64,000 nt of DNA from contig CM055107.1 of NCBI GenBank assembly GCA_029204225.1, positions 49,953,489 to 50,017,488 of the forward strand, read 5' to 3'. This document shows positions 22,301-31,655 of this stretch, one piece after another. The translations under genes were made by a program, and so were the position numbers. The notes beneath the pieces are model-generated. The model was not told the origin of the DNA. It saw nothing but the letters and a program-made list of their open reading frames with translations, and made no database searches. Within the stretch, counting starts at the first letter, position 1; the number at the start of each line of letters is the position of its first letter. The DNA comes from Diphasiastrum complanatum (taxonomy: Eukaryota > Streptophyta > Lycopodiopsida > Lycopodiales > Lycopodiaceae).

Positions 22301-22419
22301 ACTATATCCATTAGCTCATTCAACTCTAGTAAAGACTCCATCCTCACTTTCCAAGTTGAATAGTTTGTAGAGTTTAACCTCTCTTTAGCTTCCAACATGA
22401 TTCCACCATTGGATGTCAT
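19345..22419 (-). CDS. Long gag polyprotein of the gag-only retrotransposon, 1024 residues
   Basis: Gag proteins assemble the virus-like particle that packages element RNA. Residues about 10-190 are a copia gag core (LNSTNYSTWKVRMESLLELN; SSEAWNALKKIYESK; RRQIFQSCQREGES; VMLNGL). A CCHC zinc knuckle is at 244-257 (C-x2-C-x4-H-x4-C: CFYCGVKGHFANEC). The remaining about 765 residues are uninterrupted but match no family I know. I see no DSG/DTG protease site, no integrase HHCC or DDE, no YVDD. Usual copia gag is about 250-350 residues, so the tail is unusual. A short internal repeat (GATIKREVSNFCGASIKRES) lies mid-tail. The frame ends three bases before the polypurine tract. Confidence 0.9.
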   Translation of the reverse strand: MTSNGGIMLEAKERLNSTNYSTWKVRMESLLELNELMDIVVGIEERPLILQEQLNFDRRAKRALHIIKMNVTNELLKEVGKCTSSSEAWNALKKIYESKSTSRVLTLRRQIFQSCQREGESAHSFVLKVKSLNDDLACIDESIKDGELVQVMLNGLLDEHSNLVQCFAIQKSLPSVNDLQEILVAEEHRLQAKGGGASTQGGDEEALFTKGKFKGKWSKQGSLEHGKHSSSLQSRKQDKSKFKCFYCGVKGHFANECHKKQNARSRLRSNVLLGDDNCCANLASFGESMVNFLDPLDLEDGLVLPTSQMESCGAKLVSCLNSSTHRFSSLGGSSMELDGKCKNGKGKEGANFINGVDEDSSLEVIVANDLFVHMEKDGDAKCHSLQEDGCSSNSFHIDVCNHVGKDDGALSMLEGNGSFTSFCDKVICATSGVTFLHKKSRSKVSIMRLGEGDHKSKGREVCEVFKVGCTLNDVFMNDSEEESLSYDSLPKSLSRSSCLKRESTSITLMLKVLRILFLASNIQESSTSYGATIKREVSNFCGASIKRESCEGKGNGRVVLGKIQSMDLTSLHQLKAFYDCGGLFIHGQDGKRLVEEDYMEQLKWQLLQGKGDIIGELIEVCYELKRAVLIRFDTHLHLLYFMLNGNVGIYLLVYDGGIVFTNYSEGSNLSIDEILWDLNHVFEREYLQSFRSEDVHICKIFDVLLEDQEVDLGLLHQHQETSGNSKLVKSIKEETNGQGILDLFLQVLEGSSKVFGAARKCLLTLPHLPNLMYEHCYVNVLKLSNFNKTSSIVLHPLDLGDGIVIIAGLYDQVHEFIQILKGIEVVNMFSFEQSSRSSILVLANWQLVDIVGSSVVCKSCGGTSSISSSGFGHSNGVGNTSFWHSFTQRLSWIEDLQRQGGDGSSFMEIHVAFTICIVKCGGGMQTLVDHFHLQLVCCYFIEKPEMDTWRNSLIEILCSFTCTIFMILCKIDVRNSEASYMDTIIYINYVVSYFVHIRILEKRSILMMEIILKLEQSSVVKLAS

Positions 22420-23579
22420 GATGCTAAAATCTTATTGTGTCCTTAGGCTCTGTTCTAATGCACCTAGCACTCTCCTTTCTCTCAATAAATGAAGAAGGAG
22501 AAGATCTTAAAAGATTTAGAACCCTAAATGACCTCTATCTTGAAACTATTTGGCTTTCAAGCATAGAAAGGAAGATTGAAACACATGCAACACTTTGCAC
22601 ACACTAAGAATGGATTACAAACTCAAACCAACCTGAACACACTCTTGCTTAAGCTCTCAAACTTTCCAGCAAGTGACCAAATCAAGTTATGGTGTGAAGA
22701 GTTACTTGCATTCTTAGAAAATACCCAAAACTAGGATGCCAAGATTACCTAGTAATGAACAAACTTGATCAACATATGATCAACACACTAAGATATTGAT
22801 TCAACCTGTAAAACCACATGTAAACCACACTTCTAAAAGTTTATAAACTCCAGCAAGTGATAAATACAAGATTTAGAGGTGAATGAATGAGCACACTTAG
22901 TGAATCACAAGACTAGCTTCACTATCTTGTCAAATCTTGGTGTTTAGATGTAGATCTAAGATCACTTCACATGAGAATGTTCCTCAACCTGTTAAGAACC
23001 TGAAAACACACTTGCATAATGGTTAACACCTTCCAGCAAATGCTCCAATCAAATTACATAAGGAGAGTTACTTACATGCTCAACAAAGTACACCAAAAAT
23101 TATGCCAAAATTGATGACAATCTTTACAATATGCTCTTCACAATGGAGCTTACAATATGTTCACCCAAAAAAGGGGATCTTTCATCCAAATGGGAGCTTT
23201 GCTCAGCCTTTAGGAGAATTACAACTCACTCAAAAGAGCATTTGTCATCCACTTAAGGAGAAGTTTCATCCACTTAAGGAGAGTGTTCATCCAAGAATGG
23301 AGATTGTCAACAATAGGATTGAAAAGAACATTGTTAGTATTGAATATGCACAAGCCTCACAATCACAAATGATTAGGTGTTATGATCTGATCCAAAATAG
23401 TTTCTTTTCAGCCTCTGATCTTCAATAGACCTGAAATATGCTTTTGATCCACAAGTTCAACTCACAAAACAAAGGTTAGTAAGATTTGATCAACAAAGCA
23501 ATGCAAAATCATGCTAGAACTTGATCAAACATCCAAATATCACCAAAAATGGAATACTTACTGTAAATAGAAGCCAACC
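22420..23579 (-). other. Untranslated leader of the gag-only retrotransposon with degenerate repeats
   Basis: About 1.16 kb between the primer binding site and the gag ATG. Three degenerate copies of a roughly 183-bp unit start near 22628, 22802 and 22985 (each CAACCTG followed about 35-45 bp later by CCAGCAA[GA]TG). A second short repeat, CATCCACTTAAGGAGA, occurs twice near 23250-23285. Leaders of such elements carry the packaging signal, and these repeats are candidates. Confidence 0.7.
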
Positions 23580-23592
23580 AGCTCTGATACCA
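23580..23592 (-). other. Primer binding site of the gag-only retrotransposon
   Basis: TGGTATCAGAGCT on the minus strand, complementary to initiator tRNA-Met over at least 12 bases, abutting the LTR at 23593 with no spacer. Confidence 0.92.
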
Positions 23593-24239
23593 TGTGAAAA
23601 ATACAGATCCTAAGTGGATCTAAACTCCAAGATCATTGGCTTGAATGCTTGCACTCCAAACTACATAAGCTAGGAATTGGCAACACATTCTATGCTACCT
23701 AGAATGCAAAGAACTTGATCAAAAAGCATTTATCACAAATGGAAACTTCCATAAACATCAAGTGCGGCCCAAAATAGCATTATACAGTCCATAATACATC
23801 AGCCTACCACTTTTGGAAAGCACCTAAGATCATACACACAAAGCTTGAACTCAATCACTACACAATGCCAACAATGGAAGGAGAACCCAATAGAAAAATC
23901 TCTCATTAAGCAAATGAATACAATGGATCTGCTCCAACCTGTTTCTCCACGGCCTACCTGCTATATATAGCTGAGAGAGATGACTCTCTCTCCTCTCTCT
24001 AGACCCTCCTTACCTAAAATATGCCCTATATAGGTAAAATTGGCATATATGTCCAAAATACATGAAAATGGACTCATTTCGAAGGTCTTGAAGTTTGACA
24101 CTTCTTCATACTGAAAAAATACACTTACTAAAAATATCTAGACCTGTTTCACACGTGTGAAAAGTCAGATCCTAAACTATGTGCCATTTTTAGCAATTTT
24201 GGCCTAAAACTAGACAAGGAAATGTTGACAATTTTCACA
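23593..24239 (-). repeat. 5' LTR of the gag-only retrotransposon
   Basis: 647 bp, promoter LTR for minus-strand transcription. On the minus strand it begins TGTGAAAATTGTC and ends CACA next to the primer binding site. Followed on the plus strand by GTATG (24240-24244). Confidence 0.95.
23961..23970 (-). promoter_or_regulatory. Likely TATA box in the 5' LTR
   Basis: CTATATATAG reads the same on both strands. On the minus strand it lies near the middle of the LTR, in a position suited to start the genomic RNA about 30 bp downstream. A CT-rich tract (about 23980-24003) lies upstream in the transcription direction. The same box occurs in the 3' LTR at about 19053-19062. Confidence 0.6.
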
Positions 24240-24240
24240 G

Positions 24241-24668
24241 TATGACGCCGGACAGTCAGCAAAATGGACAGCCAATCGATGGAGAAATCCATTGAAGATG
24301 GCAAGGTAGTAGGGCACTGGGCAACAACTAGCAAAATCCACACACAAGCTGAGGAAAATGGAGAAAATTGCTAAGAATGGTGATGAAGTAGGGCACTGGA
24401 CAGCCTCCAATCAATTCACAAAATGGGCAGAAAATCAGTGGAGAAAATGGACGAAAGTGATGGGGTAGTAGGGTGTTGGACAACCTCTACTAAATCTGAA
24501 AAAATGATTGAAATCTGATGAAAAAATTGACAAAAGTGATAGGTTAGTAGGGCGCTGGACAGCCTCTACTAAATCTGAAAAATTGATGGAAATCTAATGA
24601 AAAGAACGACGAAAGTGATGGGTTAGTAGGGTGGTGGACAGCCTCTACTAAATATGAAAAAGTGGTGC
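24241..24668 (-). repeat. Leader tandem-repeat array of outer element, about 80-bp unit
   Basis: About six degenerate units, each with GTAGTAGGGYRCTGGACAGCC or a close variant, then CTCTACTAAATCTGAAAAA and GAAAGTGATGGG. Unit phases are near 24305, 24385, 24465, 24548 and 24626. The array ends about ten bases before the outer element's primer binding site, so it lies in the untranslated leader. Confidence 0.8.
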
Positions 24669-24678
24669 ACATGAAAGT

Positions 24679-24690
24679 GCTCTGATACCA
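24679..24690 (-). other. Primer binding site of the outer retroelement
   Basis: Plus-strand GCTCTGATACCA, i.e. TGGTATCAGAGC on the minus strand, complementary to initiator tRNA-Met. The next plus-strand bases are AGTTACGAATGC. An LTR would normally begin TG there, so the first base may be mutated. Confidence 0.75.
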
Positions 24691-25339
24691 AGTTACGAAT
24701 GCAACCACAACTGATCTAGAGTTAAGCTATGAAAGCATCACATAAGCAAGACTTAACCCTAGAAAGCAAGAAAAAGAGATTAAGGAGACTACAGAGAGAG
24801 ATCAATATCATCAGCTGAGTAACAAACGACACTAATTCCCTACTTCTAGCTGGGAGGGATAATAGTGCACTCTCCAAGAAGGCCCCCACTCTCCAGTAAT
24901 ATGTCCAAATGTCCAAATAATGAATAATAAGGCCCAAGGCCAACCATATAGTCTAAGTGTCAATAAAAAAAAGGGCCCAAGGCCCGCCTATGCATAAAGT
25001 AAAGTAAATATAAATGGACGTGGTGAATGTAATGAGCTGAGTCCATAACTATATTGATCATGAATATTCATGAATCCATGTCAATTTTAAAATTTCAAAA
25101 TGACAGACATATTTTGTGGTCATAGTAACCCATTGCAATAAACTATCATGAAATGAAGATCACCTATTTGTAGGCAAAATTATCTCATATACAATTCGTA
25201 GTCATTTTAAATCCCAATATGCAATCATAGTTATGCGATTATCAAAACTGTAATTGCTTTTGTGGTGGTGATTGATTTATGTAAGCTCTTGCAACTTTTT
25301 CACCATTATGGCATGACCTTTAATATATAATACCACAAC
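24691..25339. other. Probable LTR of the outer retroelement, then unassigned sequence
   Basis: Directly follows the outer element's primer binding site, so its 5' LTR must begin here, but its outer end cannot be fixed because no second copy is visible. No gene recognised. Confidence 0.45.
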
Positions 25340-25690
25340 GTTCTTTTTTTATTTTGATTGTGATGTATGTTGATGATTTGATTATTAATGCATATAATCA
25401 AAGATTTGGTGAATATTGTGAAAACATATCTATGTAATTAGTTTGATACAATAGACTTGACCTTATGCACTACTGCTTGCAAGTTGAATATGGCGACATG
25501 CGCAAGGTATCAAACTTACATAGACTATGCATGTAAATTGCTCAATATGTTCCATATGGAGGCATGCAAGCAAATGAATACACCTATCGAGGTTTGTGAT
25601 AAATTGCCTATATTGGACTATACATCTCTTGTAGATATCACTTTGTATATCAATTACTATGCAATTTGATCTATAGAACAATAACAAGAC
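25340..25690 (+). pseudogene. Degenerate copia reverse transcriptase fragment
   Basis: Near 25360-25400 one frame reads LIVMYVDDLIINAYN with the RT catalytic YVDD. After a frameshift DLMHYC is readable near 25460. The frame 25457-25669 gives TYIDYACKLLNMFHMEACKQ and MNTPIEVCDKLP, matching the copia RT end (K.LL..F.M..CK...TP.E...KL). Only the active-site half of RT remains. Confidence 0.75.
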
Positions 25691-25880
25691 TACAAATTAG
25701 TTTATTTTTTAGGTTGGTGAGTCCACTCATGATGTCTTCTTCTCAAGATTATTGAAACACAACAAAATAAATTTTGAGGTATGTCAAGAGTACATCTGAA
25801 CGGTTCATTGTATGTTAGTGAAAATAAGTAGCCCAAGTTACAACACTATTGTTAACTAGGGAAGCAACATGGCGATCAAA

Positions 25881-26084
25881 GGTTAATTGAAACTAGGTAG
25901 CTAGCAAGGCATAGTTGGTCAATTGCACCAAGCTAAAAATAAGCGTGTAGAGATGTTGAAAAGGATCTATTTACGACAATCCATGAGAGTGTAACCATTC
26001 ATCTACATTTAAACATTGTAGCACCCTAACCCCTCTTATCCTAAGGTTAGGAACTTACAGAGTCTAGGACAATTGGATTGATGT
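25881..26084 (+). repeat. Dispersed repeat, copy 1 (second copy at 57879-58078)
   Basis: Shares long matching blocks with 57879-58078, including CTAGCAAGGCATA, GGTCAATTGCACCAAGC, TAAAAATAAGCG, GAAAAGGATCTATTTA and CTTATCCTAAGGTTAGGAAC. Same orientation, 32 kb apart. No coding content seen. Probably part of an uncharacterised repeat family. Confidence 0.8.
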
Positions 26085-26509
26085 TTGTAATGGATGGGTT
26101 TGATAGATCAAATGATGGGTTTTCATTGGTTTGATCCATTGGGGTTGCTTGTGTGTTTTCTTATTATGCAAATACAATAACAAGTAATTCCAATTAGAAT
26201 GATAGAAATGCTTCAATTCTTACATAATCCAATGCAAATAAAAGCATTTACTTCTACTCATTCAATACTTATTGTTTGTAAACTCAATCCAAGCCTACTG
26301 CAAGCTCAATCCAAGCTTAAGAGAAAACTACACCAAGCAATTTCCTATTTTTGCCTCAACCCAAAGCAAAAATCAAAACAAATTTTTATGTAAACTTCAA
26401 TTAACTACTTCAAGTTCATGTTTATATAAAGTTCTCATTCCAATTCCAATTCCATTTCCATTTGTCATTTCAAATTCAACAGAAATTTTCACATTTCTCA
26501 CTTTCCGTC

Positions 26510-27215
26510 AAGAATCATGTTTCTGAAGTCAAAGCTGAATAGTGCCCGAATGGAGCAAGGAGAGCACGTTCAGACGTACATGACCAGAATCAAGACAATG
26601 AGGGATGAACTGCATTCTATTGGTGACGCATACATGATGTGGAGCTGGTGCACAATGCATTGTGTGGCATTGCAGAACCCTATTGGATGTTTGTGAGCGG
26701 AATAGCATCAAGGGAAAGATTGCCAACCTTTGACGAGCTCATAGGAATCTTGATGCAGGAAGAGCAATGGCGAGAAATGGTGAAAGCTAGACGTCAAAAT
26801 ACTGACGATCAGGCAATTGCGACACGCCAAAAACAAGGCAAGGGCAAGGGAAGAAGAACTCTAAACATCAATTTGCCAAGTCTCAGGATCTTCCAGTAAA
26901 ACTGAAAAGAAAGACAAGTGCTTCCATTGTGGTGAAAAGGGCCATTGGAAAAGTGAATGTCACAAATTCCTGGCAGAACAAGGCAAGGGGAAACCAAAAC
27001 AAGTAGGTAACCTTGTCGATGAAGGTGAGATTGAAGACTCTAGCATCTTCATATCTGCATTGTCATCCAATCAAGATGATCAAGCATCGTATATTGACTC
27101 GAGAGCCACAAGACACATGACAGGTAACAAGAATTGGTTCAGTAGTTTGAAAGTGTCGGATAATGGAACATCCGTTTCACAAGCAAATGGTGAGGTGTGC
27201 AAGATCAAGGGATAG
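26510..27215 (+). pseudogene. Copia F gag end, zinc knuckle and protease
   Basis: Begins within gag (NSARMEQGEHVQTYMTRIKT; MRDELHSIGD), frameshifts, then RLPTFDELIGILMQEEQWRE. The CCHC knuckle is CFHCGEKGHWKSEC near 26918-26960. The protease motif is YIDSRATRHMTGNKNW: the catalytic Gly of DSG is Arg here, while copia E keeps DSGAT. Frameshift and active-site loss make this inactive. Confidence 0.85.
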
Positions 27216-28592
27216 GCATCGTTTCAATCCAACTACCTGATGGCAAAAGTAGGATGATTAGGGAGGTACTTTACGTACCAGGTTTGAAGAAAAATCTACT
27301 TTCTATTGGAGTCATTACTGATCAAAAGTTGAAAGTAGAATTCGCCTATGATCGCTACTTTGTGAAGGATGTGAACCAAAAGTTCAAAGTTATTGTAGAT
27401 GGAGTAAGGGAGCCCAATACAAAATTGTACAAGTTGAATGCTACAATTAAGGGGCAACATGGACTTGTATCGTCCATTCCATTGCAAACTGAGTTGTGGC
27501 ATAAGAGGCTCGGTCACTTGAACTTAAGAAGCCTCAGTTTGATGAGGAAATTGGAGATGGCAACATGATTGCCTACTATAGAAGACCACTTGAAATCGAT
27601 GTGCGAATCATGTGTATATGGGAAGCAGCATCGAGAGAAGTTCAATAAAGGTGGTGAGGGCAAAGAACATCTTGGATTTGATCCACACAGATTTATGTGG
27701 GCCTATGAGGACCATGTCCTTAGGTAAAGCCTTCTACTTCATGACCTTTATTGATGATATGTCACGTAAGACGTGGATCTACTTCTTGAAGAAGAAATCA
27801 GATGCATTTGACAACCGCAAGAGCTTCAAAGCACTAGTCGAAAATCAGACAGGTAGGAAGATCAAAGTCCTAAGATCATATAGTGGAGGTGAGTACAAGT
27901 CTAATGACTTCAATTATCTTTGTGATCAATGTGGGATTAAAAGACAATCTACGCAAGCTCATACTCCTGCTCTCAATGGTGTAACTAAGCACAAGAATCG
28001 TACGATTGTGGAAAGTGCCAGATCTATGCTAGCTGAGATGAAACTACCAAAATATTTTTGGTTAGAAGCATGTAGTACGGCAGTCTATCTTCAAAGTAGA
28101 AGCCCTACCATTGCCATACCAAAGATAACACATGAGGAAGCATTCACAAAGAAGAAGTCAAAGGTGAACCACTTGCGAATCTTTGGATGTAAGGCCTTTG
28201 TACACGTTCCTAAGGAAGAGAGACGTAAACTTGATGTAAAAGCTATCAAGTGCATATTCCTAGGATATGATGATTGTGTGAAGGGCTATAGATGTTTTAA
28301 TCTAGTGGAAAACAAAATCCATGTAAGTCGTGATGTTATCTTTGATGAGTCCAAGATGTATGAAGACGAGGATGCTGAGAAGATAGATACATCCAGTGGG
28401 AAAGATGGTATAGTGAGGATACCACTAGATGATGATCCATTCATTTACCTTCCAAGTGATGAAAAAGAGGATACATCTCAAGATACTACTACTCAATCTC
28501 AAGAGATAGGTTGGAGAGGTAGGGACAAACCTTTTGGTGCAAGAAGGATTGAAGTTGCAGGTGACAAACGCAAGGAGAAGAATGTACCGTGA
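27197..28592 (+). pseudogene. Copia F integrase
   Basis: 27197-27568 is the pre-integrase part (VLYVPGLKKNLLSIGVITDQ; LWHKRLGHLNLRSLSLM) with the HHCC zinc site completed by CESCVYGKQHR after a stop near 27566. A frameshift near 27650 leads into 27612-28592: DLIHTDLCGPM, YFMTFIDDMSRKTWIYFLKK, then the third catalytic region NGVTKHKNRTIVESARSML (usual N-G-V-A-E-R-K-N; here E to K at the expected catalytic Glu region), FGCKAFVHVPKEERRKLD. The catalytic change adds to the evidence of inactivity. Confidence 0.88.
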
Positions 28593-29027
28593 GATACATT
28601 TTCACCAGGAAGCCGATCACCTGACAGGAAGCTCCCTAAGTGGTTTGAGAGATTGTTGGAGAGCCACGACATGGATGACTTTCCAGGATCATCTAGCCAG
28701 GGAGAGCTACGAAGATCAACAACAGAGAAGACACAACTTGAAAGGTATGAAGCAAATTATGCTCTCTTATCTACCATTATTCAAAGCAAAGAACCTTCGA
28801 CTTATGGTGAAGCGAAGGATGATGACATTTGGGTCAAGGCCATGGGGGAAGAGATGGAGTCAATTGCTAAACATAACACATGGGACTTAGTAGGACCATT
28901 AGTTGGCAAGAAACCCATTGGTTGCAAATGGGTATATAGGACTCCATACCATGCACATGGAAGTATAGCAAATCACAAGGCAAGATTGGTGATCAAAGGG
29001 TATGCACAAAGTAAAGGCATCGACTAA
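28593..29027 (+). pseudogene. Copia F reverse transcriptase N-terminus, truncated
   Basis: A TGA follows the integrase frame at 28590-28592. The frame at 28653-29027 gives ESIAKHNTWDLVGPLVGKKP, IGCKWVYRTPYHAHGSI and KARLVIKGYAQSKGID, the RT entry region, then stops. The YVDD-containing half is missing. Sequence after 29027 is unrelated, so this is a deletion or recombination edge. Confidence 0.88.
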
Positions 29028-30069
29028 TCAATTCCACCAACAAGGTCATCTGTTTCAAACTCTACAAAGTCGGAGAATTTAGAAATTGTGCCGGATAATA
29101 AACATAGCACCTCATCCTCACGATAGTCAAAAAAACTGACACAAATCAGCTCTAGTAATATAAACATCGTCATTTATATAATACACTGGCAAATTAAAGA
29201 GACATTTAGATTAATCTATAGGGATCGATTCATCAGCAGTAATATTATGGCCAATGAAAGAATCCCGAAGCACATTAGTATTTACATCAAGAAAATCAAT
29301 ATCCTTATCAGGGGCGTCGATAAGGAAGTGACTTATACCCATAAAGGATGATTGAACTGAGGATGATGCCATACGAGGATCAGCAACAAAAACTTCTTCA
29401 TCATTCGGGATCTGAACTAATAGGAAAAGTACAAAACCAATATGGTATTCAAAAAATGGACATTTTGTGTTGTAGTAAAGACACATTGAAGTGCTTTTAA
29501 ACAGATCGAACAGTTTAGTGAACATTCTATGTAGTCTCTGCTTGAACAATGGGAAGAAATGGACAAGGTCAACATAATGCATGTAGGAGAGTGAACCTAT
29601 GGAGATAATAGGTATACTGAGTATATCCCTGAATCTAATATAATGTTCATAAAATACTTCAGAATTGGATTGTAGAATCTTGAAAACATGTAAATATGGT
29701 CAAAATAGGCTGTGGAAGTAGTCTAGGTTGTTAATAATCCCAAATTTAGTAAGAAATGCACTTAGGCCACAATCTCAGGTAGATTCTGAGGATGAGGCCA
29801 TGGTACTACGATAGATATCGCACCTGTGCGCGAGGGAGACAATACAAAAAAAGAAATTGTAAAGAGCATGCAACAGAGGGATATGTATGGTAGATAGAAC
29901 CGGGATATCGCACTTGTGCGCAGGTAAAGATCAAGAAATAACAAGCAACACAAAAGTGGGCGAACAAGAGCGATATGCCGTGAAATTTGAGAAAAGAAAA
30001 GCAAAAAATTAATCGGGTTGATGTCTTTTATAGGAAATTTTTTTACACATGCGGTCAACAGTCAACAGA
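29028..30069. other. No recognised gene
   Basis: One minus-strand frame of 123 codons (29582-29211) has no family I recognise. GATATCGCACCTGTGCGCG near 29815 and GATATCGCACTTGTGCGCA near 29905 form a dispersed pair of about 19 bp. Confidence 0.5.
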
Positions 30070-30310
30070 CACGTGTTGGCTCTCGATTCGTTCACACGCT
30101 TCGGCACGTGTGACGTGACAGCTGGACACGTGTGAAATGACATCGGGACAAGTCTCTGGTGTACGTATGATCAAACACGTGAGAGATGACACCCTTACAT
30201 GTGTTGCCAGATCATTGGTTGGACAGTTGCCATGTGTCAATTTTATACAATTTGACAGTTCGCACATGCGACAAGACGTTCTTTTGCACGTGCGTATCGC
30301 GATATATAAA
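30070..30310 (+). promoter_or_regulatory. G-box cluster with TATA box
   Basis: Five CACGTG cores at 30070-30075, 30105-30110, 30127-30132, 30176-30181 and 30287-30292, several inside ACACGTGT, plus TGACGTGACA beside the second. TATATAAA follows at 30303-30310. CACGTG is the binding core for plant bZIP and bHLH factors. The cluster lies just before a headless copia RT. Whether it is an LTR promoter remnant or a host promoter is unknown. Confidence 0.55.
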
Positions 30311-31655
30311 GGATGCAAGTGGGTGTACAAGTTGCAGTATGCCACAGACAACAACATAGAAAGGCACAAGGCCATGTTAGTAGCGATGGGATATTCACAT
30401 ATTGAGAGAATTGATTACATGGAAACCTTCATGCCAGTCATCAAGCTAAGTTCACTATAGATCTTGATAGCTTGGGGAACCATGTGGGAAATGGAGATCG
30501 AACAAATGGATGTCGTCCTAAACAATGACCTAGAAGAGAGGTATTATTTAATCAACCTCCCACCTTCACTGGTGGATCTAATAGGGTATGTGCTCTAAAT
30601 AAGGCTTTATATGGCCTAAAGCAGTCCTCTAGAATGTGGTATTAGAAAGTAGATGCATTATTTATTGGAATTGGTTTTAAAGGATGTCATGCTGACATTG
30701 GAATATACATAAAAAATGAGGGGGGCTTATTTCTTGCCGTTGCACTGTATGTTGATGATGTAACAATAGTATTCAACAATAGAGTGAGTATGGAGGAATC
30801 AAAAAAAAAATTGAAGGGCACTTTTGAAATGAAAGATCTGGGAGGGATTCACTATTGTCTAGGGATAAAAATCCTTAGGGACAAAGAAAAAGGATTGACT
30901 TGGATGGGACAAAGCATAAACATAAATGGACTCATGGAGAAATCCAGAATGCAGGATTGTTCCCCTGTAGGGATTCTGTTAGATCCTGACTCTAGACTAA
31001 GTAAAGAAATGAGTCCCAACACACTAGAAGACATGGACAAAATAGAGGGAAAAAATATAGAAACTTTATAGTCAGCCTGATGTATGCCATGGTGTGTACA
31101 AGGCCGGATCTAGGGGTAGCCATAACCAAGCTCAGTCAATTACTTAGCAACCCAGGAGAAGAGCATTGGCAGGCCGCAAAATGGGTAATAAGACGTTTGA
31201 AAGAAGTGGCTAACTTGGGCCTCACATACAAGGCTGACAAGGAACTCATGACGAGATATGCAGACTCAGATTGGGGAGGGGACTTGGACGATTGGAGGTC
31301 CACAAGCGGTTACATATACATAATGGGTGGATCCTACATAAGTTGGAGCTACAAAAAGAAAGAAACTATAGCTCTGTCAACAACAGAATCCGAGTACATG
31401 GGTGTTTGCGATGCAGCTAAAGAATACCTATGGATGCAAAGCATGCTAGGAGAACTGGGGATCGACATCACGGACATGGTGCTATACATTGACAATTAGG
31501 GGTGTTTGTTTCTTAGTAGGAATGCTGGATTTCACAAGACAAGCAAACACATAGCGATACAATAGCACTTTGTCAAGGATCTGGTGCAAGAAGATAAACT
31601 AAAATTATAGTTTTGGAGTACTGATTTTATGATGACAGACAAAACCACTAGTTAA
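30305..31655 (+). pseudogene. Headless copia RT and RNase H
   Basis: Begins GCKWVYKLQYATDNNIERHK and IDYMETFMPVIKLSS, then [26 protein letters not shown] near 30750, and 30784-31071 FEMKDLGGIHYCLGIKILRD. 31080-31499 is RNase H (RPDLGVAITKLSQLL; RYADSDWGGDLDDWRSTSGY; ALSTTESEYMGVCDAAKE; YIDN), and HKTSKHIAIQ..HFVKDLV follows a stop. It lacks gag, protease and integrase, and RT starts abruptly at about 30311. Several stops and frameshifts. A different copia family from E/F. Confidence 0.88.

Larger units (their letters stand above)
18685..24239 (-). mobile_element. Complete gag-only LTR retrotransposon (TR-GAG-like), 5555 bp
   Basis: Two direct 647-bp LTRs (18685-19331 and 23593-24239) appear identical by eye. 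Both start TGTGAAAAATAC and end TTTTCACA. A 5-bp target duplication GTATG flanks the element (18680-18684; 24240-24244). Minus-strand order: 5' LTR, primer binding site, 1.2-kb leader, a single 1024-codon frame, purine-rich tract, 3' LTR. No protease, integrase, RT or RNase H is readable, so it needs another copia's enzymes. LTR identity and the open frame indicate a very recent insertion. TR-GAG elements are a described non-autonomous plant class with this layout. Confidence 0.95.
15872..24690 (-). mobile_element. Outer LTR-retroelement, gypsy-like, hosting a nested insertion
   Basis: A second primer binding site (TGGTATCAGAGC on the minus strand, 24690-24679) marks the 5' end of the internal region. 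Downstream on the minus strand come an about 80-bp tandem-repeat leader, a gag-like region and a retropepsin-like domain. No RT or integrase was recognised before the sequence reaches element C, so the 3' part is lost, unrecognised, or never existed. Removing the 18685-24239 insertion and one GTATG copy restores the leader repeat, which confirms the nesting order. LTR limits are not determined. Confidence 0.6.
26460..29027 (+). mobile_element. Truncated Ty1/copia element (copia F)
   Basis: Gag end, zinc knuckle, protease, integrase and the first part of RT in one orientation, breaking off after KGYAQSKGID in RT. No LTR or primer binding site is visible on either side. Nearly the same protein sequence is encoded at 61466-63934 on the other strand (copia E), so F and E belong to one family. 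Confidence 0.9.

Noticed and set aside
23102-23428. 108-codon plus-strand frame in the leader of the gag-only element
   Set aside because: It runs antisense to the element, its composition comes from the short CATCCACTTAAGGAGA repeats, and no domain is visible.
24241-24668. CRISPR-like array
   Set aside because: Units are degenerate tandem repeats without unique spacers of constant length, in a plant retroelement leader.
29211-29582. 123-codon minus-strand frame as a host gene
   Set aside because: No recognised family, no splice structure and no upstream promoter. Probably chance or decayed repeat sequence.
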